The notes under the pieces: model-generated
Told to the model about the DNA's origin: nothing
Databases searched by the model: none
Seen by the model: the letters and a program-made list of their open reading frames with translations, nothing else
Translations under genes and position numbers: made by a program
Source: Haliclystus octoradiatus
Taxonomy: Eukaryota > Cnidaria > Staurozoa > Stauromedusae > Haliclystidae
Assembly (NCBI GenBank): GCA_916610825.1
Contig: OU744449.1
Coordinates: forward strand, 3,732,001 to 3,796,000
Direction of reading: 5' to 3'
Length of the DNA stretch: 64,000 bases
In this document: positions 46,101 through 51,348 of the stretch, in pieces
How positions within the stretch are numbered: the first letter of the stretch is position 1
Layout: each line of letters starts with the position of its first letter

Positions 46101-48452
46101 TGTTATTATGACAATCAGGGTCCGGTAAATGATTCATCCTTCTGGAAACCTGACTTTTTATTCCAAAAACTTTGAAAACTTTCGCTTGAAAGGATCACTA
46201 AAAATACTGTCATTTCTTTAACTTGACAAGAACAAGAAAATTATATCAATTTTCTTCTGAATTTTGGCCAGCCTTCCGGAAACCTAGTTGCCAGATTGCT
46301 GGGTTTTGTCGGACCTGATAGCAATATTTCATTGTTATATTGGTTGCAAAATCTGAAAAGTTTTATTAAATTGATTAAACTTGACTTTCAAAAAGTGACT
46401 TTCTTCATACCTCACTTCCAGAAGCACATGCTCTGTGCAATGGTGTGAGCCAATTAGTATCTTTGGCATTCACTCTTGCTCCTAAATAAAAGAGAAATTC
46501 AATACAATTTTACATAGGATTAGTGTATATATGTTATTGTGATATCTAATAGTCCAGGGTCAGTAAAATGAGTTCAGGGCTGAATAAAATTAAGTCCAGG
46601 GCTAAAAAAAATTCCAATAGAAAAGAAATAATTTGAGAATAATAATATTACTACAGACACAGTTTCAAATTGCAAACAAATCAGTAATTTGAATATTCTA
46701 GGCCTACTCTAGCCTGCGTTACAGACCGCGATTCATTCAGAAAAGAATAGGGTCTGTGTGAATTGCTCGGTTTCTCTGTCCGGGCCTCGTATCAGAATAA
46801 GATTGATGTCACATAATTATGCAAGATTAAGATGATTCTCACCGGGATTCTCACATTACTTTGTTCACTTCAGTTGACATGATTGCAATAAGTTCTATTT
46901 TAGGCTTCGTAGCTATGACAATTAATTGATCGAACGGAGGTGATGAATTTATTATCTAAGAACAATAGATTTACCAGGCATCGATCAGAAACTTCCGCTC
47001 TACGTTTTCGTAGAGTGGCTGGACAGAGAACTGTGCAAAACACACAGACCCTATTCTTTTGTGAATGAATCGCGGTCTGTAAACGCAGACTAGGCCTACT
47101 CTAGATTTTTCCAAATTAACAACTTTTAATATTTTAAGCAGACTATCAAACAATCATAAATTTTAAATCAAATTTTGAAGCAATCTTTTCCAAGGGAAAA
47201 GTATCATAATTGTAATAACTTGAGCCGAAATACAATCTATAAAACAACGGTAAACTTTACTATTGTAAAATTTACTATATAATAGACGTAAATTGTGAGA
47301 TCCTATTAAAATATCCTATTTAAAATATGTTCCGCTGTTGAAATCTAGAATGCATGTACCGTTCAAAATAAGAATGTTGACGCATTCAACATAGCCACGG
47401 TGAGATGCAGCATGCAAAGCAGTTCTACGCTCTGAATCCTATAAAAACAAACATAGACAATATACAATCAACATTCTTATAATAATAACAGGTGTGTTCC
47501 ACACTAGACATTGGGACAGAGCTCAATAAATAGAGAATTTAACAAAAGTCAAAGATGAGGCATTATAAAAGGTTCAGGTTTCACACCATACATCATCATC
47601 AGAGGATTATTTCAATTGTAGGCACCATAAATTAGTGTTTGCATCAGTTAATTTATATCATTTACATAATCCAAGAAACTTTCAAGGTTTTTTCTAAGTC
47701 CATCTTTTTTAAAATTGATTTTAAAAGGGAAACAAAATTTTTCGGGAATATTCATGTCCTCTATATTTTGGATATATTTTGTGTAGCGCCAATTCTCAGT
47801 TGAAAAATCAATGGCACTGAGCAATATAGAGACACTAGATTTTACTTTCTATAACTTCAAGTTTTTCATAAAGTTTTCTTCAGATTTTTGACCAACAGCG
47901 TACAAAAATACAATAAATATCAAATTACTTAATAAATGTTGGATTTAGCCAGGGTCCGCTATTGATTTCATTGTCGACGCTCCATCCTGTTTAAACTTGA
48001 ACTCGTAAAAAAATTATTTCAGAAGTTAATGTAAACGTAAACAAGCACTGATTATCGATTTGTGAATAGACAAAGTTAATTCTTGGCTGCCTTCGGATTT
48101 CAACTCAGCATTTCGCGATCTAGGATCGCAGGATTGCAACTTTTATCGAACCCTGGATTTAGCTTCGGAAAAAGATATCCTACTAAATTTTTTTTTAGAA
48201 AAAATTACAAACTTCAAATTTTTGGTCAATTTGGCTCAGACGTCCGGGATCCATACACCTTTTTGGGCATTTGTTACAATTAGGTATTACAATATAGGCA
48301 TGTTTAGGCCATATTCGGATTGATGATTTTGGCCTTTACCAGGTAGACCGAGCCCTGGTCCCACTGACCTGATAGTTGACATCATCTCCTTTCGCAATAG
48401 CCAATCTCAAGCCATCAGCATCACCTCGGAAACTGGCTTGCACAACCGGATC
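11685..48452 (-). CDS. ANKRD28: PP6 regulatory ankyrin repeat subunit (ANKRD28/ANKRD44/ANKRD52 family)
   Basis: Scaffold with about 28 ankyrin repeats that serves as a regulatory subunit of serine/threonine protein phosphatase 6. I placed 32 exons with AG/GT borders whose phases run without a break to a TGA stop: 2,982 nt, 993 codons plus stop, against about 1,050 residues in human ANKRD28. Similarity runs along the whole length, from the N-terminal D-P-V-V-Q-A-x-F-x-G-D (human Q-P-S-L-V-Q-A-I-F-N-G-D) to the C-terminal [14 protein letters not shown] and A-M-M-P just before a short Asn/Lys-rich tail. The start codon lies in a short upstream exon (candidate 51307-51348). Vertebrates have three paralogues; I cannot say which one this is closest to, as expected for an invertebrate single ortholog. 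Introns carry most of the transposons listed below, including the gypsy element in the intron 19527-25118. The intron from 48453 to the candidate first exon holds nothing else I recognise. Confidence 0.94.
12503..12690. mobile_element. Pogo-like non-autonomous element, family GTGTAACCCGC
   Basis: The ends are inverted repeats of the type ACAGTGTAACCCGCTTA...TAAGCGGGTTACACTGT next to TA dinucleotides, as in pogo/Tigger-type elements. The interior reads AATTCGGATAAGTGAAATTCCC near one end. Related copies: 30885-31076, 43213-43410, 45910-46091, 41898-42093 (diverged), and an interrupted one at 39631-40207. Confidence 0.75.
15484..15652. repeat. Direct duplication of about 65 bp, spaced by about 35 bp
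   Basis: TTTCCAAACACATGGACCAA to CGTCATATTTT at about 15484-15548 recurs with a few changes at about 15586-15652. Both copies contain the ATTGCAGGATTACGTTC core. The repeat lies in an intron of the ankyrin gene and shows no coding sense. Confidence 0.75.
15772..16125 (-). mobile_element. LINE 3' end fragment (CR1/L2-like), inverse orientation
   Basis: Read on the minus strand, about 16060-15965 encodes [14 protein letters not shown]...W-N-G-L-P-S-S-M-K, the typical last segment of non-LTR reverse transcriptase ORFs (R-x-S-F...W-N-x-L-P). A 3' UTR follows, ending in a TGATGATGATGATGATGA tail near 15790-15772. A related fragment lies at 39226-39560. Confidence 0.75.
18509..18565 (-). ncRNA. 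Diverged hammerhead-ribozyme-like sequence
   Basis: Minus-strand relative of the sequence at 59693-59753: ATCAG, then CTGATGA (18553-18547), TTGGCA as stem II loop, GAAA (18530-18527), and C-ACGT-G-TT. The core CTGATGA and GAAA are both intact here, but stem II (GTACC against TTGAT) and stem I pair poorly, so it is unlikely to fold well. Similarity to the 59.6 kb region continues on both sides for about 150 bp, so both are copies of one dispersed element. Confidence 0.55.
19624..19893 (+). repeat. 5' LTR of the gypsy element
   Basis: Begins TGTAGTGGATTAATTTATCA and ends CTCCTACA(A), with the usual TG...CA borders. It contains a TATAAAA-like box near 19710. Unusually, it also contains the gag ATG at 19824 and the first 22-23 codons. 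Confidence 0.96.
19824..20852 (+). CDS. gag: Gag of the gypsy element
   Basis: 342 residues. The capsid-like region shows the pattern of metazoan gypsy Gag (F-x-x-x-E-x-x-F near residues 70-80, then helices), and near residue 285 there is a C-R-S-H...[12 protein letters not shown] cluster, the Cys/His segment typical of these Gags. The ATG is inside the 5' LTR and the ORF reads straight through the primer-binding site (T-I-G-D-P-A-T). The same ATG and codons are found in the 3' LTR but run out of the element there. The stop (20850-20852) overlaps the pol reading frame. Confidence 0.93.
   Translation: MNTRSQITITPRRSPIRVIRSPTIGDPATNIAAANNSMSVAADEESQNQTSQQIKQHNHFISLKLPPFLPLQILFWFMQVECLFDLKKITDELTRFRYVVAELPSNIGPLVVSTELFTSATPFTDLKNKLLQILQKTDQEKLEEALGTISLEGLKPSICSMKIQQSLSASGIAPTDNLVRHRLLNALPINIRQLLISHTELPMPQFLKVADTVWGAFRNDNSYSNNLGVFPITPPLDQHFFQQAPASVQAVRYQQPNSSAQYTRNNDQYTVITSYSKGQRAKICRSHIFFGEKAHYCRPPCQWPGPKLPTILNNNQATPNNSRPVSPAPINSVSAIQAPENF
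19896..19913 (+). promoter_or_regulatory. Primer-binding site of the gypsy element
   Basis: TGGTGACCCCGCAACC begins two to three bases after the 5' LTR. It is complementary to a tRNA 3' end of the form GCGGGGUCACCA, which fits first-strand priming. It is also translated as part of Gag. Confidence 0.85.
20849..24004 (+). CDS. pol: Pol polyprotein of the gypsy element (protease, RT, RNase H, integrase)
   Basis: About 1,051 residues with all enzymatic parts in order. Aspartic protease D-T-G-S is at 32-35. The reverse transcriptase has F-R-P-V-G-D-Y near 228 and Y-I-D-D near 336-339. RNase H T-T-D-A-S is near 496. The integrase HHCC zinc finger (H-x3-H near 687, C-x2-C near 720) and D, D-35-E catalytic triad (near 753, 819, 855) follow, then a C-terminal GPY/F module (T-G-P-Y). 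No chromodomain is visible. The frame is -1 relative to gag and overlaps its last codons (AAAACTTTTGAGCC). There is no ATG at the junction, so expression by ribosomal frameshifting is likely, though the heptamer is not a classical slippery one. Confidence 0.96.
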   Translation: MSRVEPMTPQHGLFMYVTVILPNMPAVAFLIDTGSAVSIIPISLAQKYKINSNFSNLSLVSASGKGINVLGEIATTATLPRLRRSFSHSFILAEVTQPILGIDFLHKHKITLDCSKQILIDDTTTVSVPLKSCSVSVESVVFPFPKNLSSNVRNILNSHAELFTPFSFKNTPPHDVVHRIETVGDPVFCQPRRLHPRKLAVAKAEFDKLLDAGIIKPSTSPWASPLHMVPKSEPDTFRPVGDYQALNRITKPDRYPLPNLQSFNNELFGSKIFSRLDLSKAYHQIPIHPDDINKTTITTPFGAFCYQTMPFGLRNSAATFSRFINSVLRSIPCFSYIDDILIYGSSQAEHDARLQLVLARLVEYGLRVNLSKCIFSVASVDFLGYEVTSKGISPKSKSKSDLLELPSPIDYSSLRRSLGMFGFYRKFVPHYADIVQPLQALANATQPRSKNQRNSHVSAPFVWQSDHQLAFDNLKSSINNAVILAHPDPSISDYTITTDASAFAIGAVLHEQKQNPQPLSFYSRKLSTTELSYSTFDRELLAIFSAVRRFRPIIENTKVTIFTDHKPISAAWHSRSAHNHSPRQERQFSFLSEFVHDIIYIPGESNVVADTLSRDLSVEPTDCSSVSAVSFNFINLEEIIKAQQHIPFDTSNLKMIDFIEGSVWCETSEQLPRPYVPLSYRSTVFTNFHNLGHYGRSATFQLINDRFYWPKMRKDINIWVQQCLQCQQTKITRHTVNPSLPYNLPADRLQTVHLDIITVPASTCSLTNITTTCRYVLTMIDRCTRWVEAIPIVDQTTPVVAEAFVREWVSRYSAPLYVITDRGSNFESELMHEVGKLIGFLKLRTTAYHPQTNGLVERMHRTLKSILKTASISWYDTLPSALLALRIWPDDDGISPYELITGLKPLIPRVCIEDKELLTSHHLLQTLQEHFKTIKFKPPANKRTIPSYVPPELNTCQRVWIRVDRPRRPLEAPYTGPYEVVSRHERYYVIKRGNTTDTVAINRLKPVIESLPSTTPDDIINDASITADPNIVTTRSGRRVTFKPNPFCIYY
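24316..24332 (+). promoter_or_regulatory. Polypurine tract of the gypsy element
   Basis: CTCGGAGGGGGGGACATC directly precedes the 3' LTR, the expected place for the second-strand primer. Confidence 0.8.
24333..24602 (+). repeat. 3' LTR of the gypsy element
   Basis: Same sequence as the 5' LTR from TGTAGTGG to CTCCTACAA. The match breaks exactly where the 5' copy passes into the primer-binding site and the 3' copy passes into host DNA (AACTCCCAG). Confidence 0.96.
26230..26409. mobile_element. Pogo-like non-autonomous element, family CAGTCAAACCTG, next to a splice donor
   Basis: Ends CAGTGAAGAAACCTGTATATAA and TTATAACAGGTTTGACTG are inverted repeats between TA dinucleotides. The interior has two GACCACTATAGACAGGTGGCC-type stretches in inverted arrangement. 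The right end is seven bases inside the intron from the donor of ankyrin exon 26417-26481. Clear relatives: 30206-30385, 35768-35943, 41605-41781, 42718-42901; older ones at about 33716-33957, 42555-42716 and 8377-8455. Confidence 0.85.
26591..26765. mobile_element. hAT-like non-autonomous element, family CAGGGTCCGACAAAA
   Basis: Ends CAGGGTCCAACAAAAGTAAG and CCTTTTGGCGGACCCTG are inverted repeats, with AGATTCCCGAAGGCTA-type words inside. The 8-bp flanks do not match cleanly here, unlike the copies at 27288 and 37805. Confidence 0.75.
27288..27461. mobile_element. hAT-like non-autonomous element with perfect 8-bp duplication
   Basis: 174 bp from CAGGGTCTGACAAAAG to GTTGACGGACCCTG. Flanked by GGCACAGT at 27280-27287 and again at 27462-27469. 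An 8-bp duplication with CAGGG ends is the hAT signature. Other copies: 31640-31802, 37805-38008, 46116-46317 and a decayed one near 43500-43683. Confidence 0.88.
27558..36968 (-). CDS. ANKRD28: Ankyrin gene, exons for the middle repeats (12 exons)
   Basis: Exons in transcript order: 36775-36968, 35618-35700, 34913-34976, 34305-34373, 34064-34204, 33398-33509, 32655-32735, 32011-32086, 31293-31332, 29910-30001, 29067-29154, 27558-27675. The exon 32655-32735 is easy to miss: it encodes a non-repeat loop ending S-T-T-P-L-H-L-A, equal to the human insert before S-P-L-H-L-A-A-Y-H-G-H, and is bounded by a T-rich acceptor and GTGAGT. The exon 31293-31332 is only 40 nt. Cores include [41 protein letters not shown] and [10 protein letters not shown]. 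Confidence 0.92.
28389..28580. mobile_element. Inverted-repeat element rich in GTTCATGAAC palindromes
   Basis: Near-inverted ends CCCTGCGAAAA and TTTTCCACAGGGG bound a stretch that contains several GTTCATGAAC-type palindromes and an AAATGGCCCAATTTTCAT arm with its complement ATGAAAATTGGGTCATTT. A relative with the same words lies at about 37188-37375. Confidence 0.65.
29706..29856 (-). mobile_element. Diverged tRNA-derived SINE, inverse orientation
   Basis: On the minus strand it reads GGGGCCATAATGTAGTGGTT, a B box (GGTTCAATCCC), GTTGATGTCAGC and the ACCAACCACCGC body, aligning with the SINE at 11012 but with many substitutions. A (ATG)n tract follows at 29869-29897, close to an ankyrin exon. 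Confidence 0.75.
30206..30385. mobile_element. Pogo-like element, family CAGTCAAACCTG, with TA flanks
   Basis: CAGTCAAACCTGTTATAACA to ATATACAGGTTTTACTG, with TA at 30204-30205 and 30386-30387. No ORF. Confidence 0.85.
30885..31124. mobile_element. Pogo-like element, family GTGTAACCCGC, followed by a TA microsatellite
   Basis: Inverted ends AAGTGTAACCCACTTATATG and CACTTAGGCGGGTTACACTG. The right-hand flanking TA has grown into a (TA)n tract of about 50 bp (31075-31124), interrupted once. Short ORFs through it encode alternating Ile/Tyr and are artefacts. Confidence 0.8.
31640..31802. mobile_element. hAT-like element, family CAGGGTCCGACAAAA
   Basis: Starts CAGGGTCAGAAAAATTAGGA and ends CTTCTGTCGGACCATG; same interior words as the copy at 27288. 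Ends are partly mutated. Confidence 0.7.
35768..35943. mobile_element. Pogo-like element, family CAGTCAAACCTG
   Basis: CAGTGAAACATATACATAAC to TATAACAGGTTTGATTG between TA dinucleotides; the interior matches the other copies (GACCACTATAGACAGGTGGC). Confidence 0.8.
37188..37375. mobile_element. Second copy of the GTTCATGAAC-rich inverted-repeat element
   Basis: Repeated TTCATGAAC palindromes and a CCTGTGAAAA-type left end as at 28389. Arms GTAAAATTGCCC and GGCAAATTTACATTCA are complementary in part. Confidence 0.6.
37805..38008. mobile_element. hAT-like element with perfect 8-bp duplication
   Basis: CAGGGTCCGACAAAATG to CTTTGTCGGACCCTG, flanked on both sides by CTCTTGAT (37797-37804 and 38009-38016). 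Confidence 0.88.
38060..38275 (+). mobile_element. tRNA-derived SINE with poly(A) tail
   Basis: Almost identical to 11012-11215: same A box, B box (GGTTCAATCCC) and GGAAGGGCATCCGGC segment, ending in an A-rich tail and (AAT)n. The near identity suggests recent activity. It is in an ankyrin-gene intron, antisense to the gene. Confidence 0.9.
38484..39023. mobile_element. Foldback element: 540-bp near-perfect inverted repeat
   Basis: The left arm starts AATAAATGCCAACGCTAATG and the right arm ends with its complement. Arms of about 240 bp are almost identical when inverted, around a loop of about 55 bp (38727-38782). It ends about 100 bp from ankyrin exon 39122-39208. The outer part of each arm contains TTGATAATGGC...GAAACG, a pattern that recalls retroelement ribozyme ends (see findings). 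Confidence 0.9.
39122..48452 (-). CDS. ANKRD28: Ankyrin gene, exons for the N-terminal repeats (10 exons)
   Basis: Exons in transcript order: 48369-48452, 47360-47438, 46411-46481, 45412-45520, 44774-44865, 43742-43829, 42977-43041, 42281-42358, 41330-41455, 39122-39208. Recognisable repeat cores include [69 protein letters not shown] and T-P-L-Y-L-A-C-S-N. Many exon borders fall inside a repeat (phases 0 and 1), as in the vertebrate genes. The donor of 39122 is GTGAGT. Confidence 0.93.
39226..39560 (-). mobile_element. LINE 3' end fragment (CR1/L2-like), inverse orientation
   Basis: On the minus strand about 39548-39430 encodes [15 protein letters not shown]...W-N-D-L-P-P-A-M-K, clearly related to 15772-16125, then a 3' UTR and a TGATGATGATGATT tail next to 39226. 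Confidence 0.8.
39631..40207. mobile_element. Pogo-like element interrupted by a second insertion
   Basis: The left part (39631-39657, CAGTGTAATTCAGATAAGTA) and right part (about 40074-40207, ending GCAGATTACACTG) together make one GTGTAACCCGC-family element. Between them lie about 415 bp that begin GGGGCCATCCGTAAAGCACA and include short G-rich and AAAGCGTACAGATGCGTAC words; this insert is of another repeat family. Confidence 0.6.
41497..41877. mobile_element. Pogo-like element, third family, carrying a nested element
   Basis: Inverted ends CAGTCGAACTCGGTTAATAT and ATATTAAGCAAGTTCGACTG between TA dinucleotides. An entire CAGTCAAACCTG element (41605-41781) sits inside, itself flanked by TA (41603-41604, 41782-41783). 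Removing it leaves an outer element of about 200 bp made of TTAATATCCC-type words. Confidence 0.85.
41605..41781. mobile_element. Nested pogo-like element, family CAGTCAAACCTG
   Basis: CAGTCAAACCTGTTATAACG to TATACAGGTTTCACTG. It is the younger of the pair because it interrupts the outer element. Confidence 0.88.
42718..42901. mobile_element. Pogo-like element, family CAGTCAAACCTG
   Basis: CAGTCAAACCTGTTTTAACG to TATACAGGTTTTATTG, TA-flanked. A decayed relative lies immediately before it (about 42555-42716). Confidence 0.8.
43213..43410. mobile_element. Pogo-like element, family GTGTAACCCGC
   Basis: AAGTGTAACTTGCTCAAGTG to CTTAAGCGGGTTTAACTG, with the shared TTATCCGAA and GGTTGCAG words. 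Confidence 0.7.
43872..43925. repeat. 27-bp unit tandemly duplicated
   Basis: GTGCAAATTGATTGATATGTTTGTAT occurs twice back to back in an ankyrin-gene intron (about 43872-43925). Short ORFs here encode the repeat and are not genes. Confidence 0.85.
45910..46091. mobile_element. Pogo-like element, family GTGTAACCCGC
   Basis: CTCCGCTTAAGTGCAAGTC to CATAAGCGGGTTACACTG, followed by TA; interior as in the copy at 12503. Confidence 0.75.
46116..46317. mobile_element. hAT-like element, family CAGGGTCCGACAAAA
   Basis: CAGGGTCCGGTAAATGATTC to TTTTGTCGGACCTG. The 8-bp flanks ATGACAAT and ATAGCAAT agree in 6 of 8 positions. Confidence 0.7.
46713..47089. mobile_element. TIR element flanked by a 15-bp direct repeat
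   Basis: Terminal inverted repeats of about 47 bp: CCTGCGTTACAGACCGCGAT at the left and TCTGCGTTTACAGACCGCGA read inward from the right, both continuing through TTCATTC..AAAAGAATAGGGTCTGTGTG. CTAGGCCTACTCTAG lies on both sides (46698-46712 and 47090-47104). No ORF. A related but diverged sequence (CCTGCGTACCAGCCCCGAGG) lies next to the gypsy 3' LTR at about 24612. Confidence 0.8.
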
Positions 48453-51306
48453 CTACAAAACAAATGAACATTATTAAATAATGGCAGGGCCTTTATTAAA
48501 GTTTGACAAATTGGGCGGAGAAATAAACAGGTTTTAACTTAAAATGAAATGGATGTAAAAAATTTGTTTAGAGAGATCATAGATGAAATTTCAGGCTACT
48601 TGTGTAGGCTTACACAGACATGGTCCAAGATAAGATGTCACCTTCTGGAATCCTAAGTTTTTCCAAAAATGTTTTTTCAGAATCTTGCCACGCAACGTAC
48701 CCAAAGAAGCAATAAATATCTTCATTTAAACAATTTCAATTTTAGTGGAGTCCAAGAGACATCAACAGGGACATAAATTCAACTTTTACGTCATAAACCA
48801 TCCACGAAATACACATAAATATGGAATTATAATGTCATTGTTCATTTCCAATCCCATAGTCTTGAGAACAATGTAGCATCCAATTAATATCAAAAATAAA
48901 ATATTGGAGTTTAGCTTTGAAATCGGAAGAGTTTATTAAAAATCCTAAAGAAATTTGTCTTATACAAAAATTACAAACGTCTGGTCAATTTATCTTTTTC
49001 GTTTTTTTCCCTAGGATCCTAGGATCCCTACTTTTCTCGTACATTGTTTTGCTTATACAGAACATGAGCAGCATTTCCGTATAACCCAATGCCAGATTAA
49101 CCCTTGAGAAAAATAAATATAGGATTAATGCTGAATTACAAGCCCTGTATATTTGAAAACATTTTTTTCATTGACAAATTTGCAATATCATAATCATCAT
49201 AGGTACAGTACGTTCTACTTTTAATTTTCAATACAGCATCAGAAATGATTACTTGTGTAATTTAATCTTTAAAGCCAAATTGATCTTGTGCTCATAACGA
49301 TATCTGATCATGTTCAAATATTTCTTAGTTCTCAGATTAAATCACAGAAAATAGCTATCTTAAATTGTCAGATCTTGGTTGAAATATTTTTCTATGGAAA
49401 ATGAATAATTTACAAGCAGGCTTGGAAGAAAGTAAAGTTATAGTAGGCATCCCCCAATAAGCATTTAATTTTGAATTGTAAACAAATTCCGGTGATAATA
49501 CCAGAACAAATTAATTAAACCACTACGATCAATGGTACAAAAGTTTGAAAGCCTCCTGTAATGAATATGTGGTTTTATTCCTGTTTGCAACTTTTGAAAT
49601 TTTGGAAGGAAGAAAATAAGCTTGAACAAAGGGAATGTTGAAATTAGTATACTGTTCATTAGTTTTTCAACATAATTCAACAATTTCACTTTTAGAATCG
49701 CATTGAAAGCTTAATTCATAATTTCATACACTGTCTTTGCATCTAATAAACTACCCCCTCCACCCTTAGCAAACTGCTCAAAACAAATTACAACAATTGC
49801 GTGAGAGATCCTGTTTTTCTTGTAAATTAATTGCATAGAAATCTTAATTTAGTTCAATTACAATATTATACTGACAAACCATCACAAAAATGTTTACGTA
49901 ATGCGAAATGTAACAACCTTATAACATAAGCTGCTATCAAGACCCGTTATTGAGTTCAATGGAAAGATGTGGAATGATTAATGAAATGAAAGTTTGAAAA
50001 AAGTTTTGTTAAAATCTGAGGGTTTCGGAAGATAACGATCATCAGACCACGACATTGTCACTGCAGAGGCCTAATTCATTGTGAGTGATTATATGTGCAG
50101 CTTTAAAAGTTCACATTCTGCAATTTCTGAATAATATTATAATCGGTAAACAGTAATGCATACAATACAGATATGCATACCGTGGATTTATTGTAAGATT
50201 AAATTGGAACATGCAGTGCAGTTTTTGACAGTTTGCATCATATAACTGTTAATAAACTTATTTCATGAATTTTAATTCCGCATTTAATATGCATTAATCA
50301 CCCATTTTGATTATAGGATATATATCGAAATAAGCAAACAATCAAATTACACATCATTATTTCAAGGAGCCTGATAAGCAGCATGATTTTTGAAAGTGCT
50401 CGTTTTTCAGATTGTAGAGTTTGCATTGTGTCAGAAAAGGGCGCTTGAATAGATTGTTGCCTTATTCGCAGGCAGAAGAACTCACTTTTAGGTGATTGGT
50501 AAACAGAATTGCAAACTCTGCAGTCTGGCAGTATTATACTAGCTTTAAACACAAAATGCATCTTCATAGCTTAAATACAATACATTATATATTCCATGAA
50601 ATAAGATTGCATGATACTTGAAGATTATTACATCTACGTGTCAAGTTAAAGCCGGTTGCTGGTTAAGATTGTTGTAGAAGTAACATTGAATTAGTTATTG
50701 ATATTGTTAGTCTATCCAGGACTGACTCAGACTGAGTTTGAAGTGATAAATAATTGCAAAGGTTAGGTTTAGGTTAGGTATTTTTGAATCACAGTTGAGC
50801 AAGATGTGTTTTACTTAGTTTGGTATCATCGGCTCAAAAATGCTTATTTTTAACTGATTTCACAATAGAGCATGCAGAAGCTAGCGATAGAAAATCTAAC
50901 ACCAGCACGAGATAAGAATGAACTTGAAGTGGCTGTAGATCACAGTCTCGAAGATTGACAACAATCTCCAAGTTGACTCATTGTTTGTCCTAGTATTATT
51001 GTATTTCAAATACAATCAGCTATCTTAATTGATAGATACAATATGATGATTTTTATTTGTAACACAGATTCGATCTAAACGTCTTCTTTTGACAACAAAA
51101 CGTTTGCTTCCGGCACTTTGCAGCCATTTGGTTAAACACCGCCATTATTACTAAGCGACAAGTCAAACCATTAAAATATGTCAACTAGGTTAGATAAAAT
51201 ATCAATATTACCTCTTCCTCCAGCAATAACATTATTCAATAGTTTAGTTAATCATTTGATATCAATTTTGTTAAAAAGTAAAAGCCGGTAAACATATAAT
51301 TTTTAC

Positions 51307-51348
51307 ATCCATTCCGTATGAATTTATTTTGCCATTTTCATCCACCAT
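51307..51348 (-). CDS. Candidate first coding exon of the ankyrin gene
   Basis: On the minus strand an ATG in a GAAAATGG context opens 14 codons and ends at GAT|GTAAAA in phase 0, which would join in frame to the exon at 48369-48452. The human protein likewise starts only a few residues before the equivalent point. The match is by position and phase alone; the encoded residues (M-V-D-E-N-G-K...) are not conserved. Confidence 0.35.
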
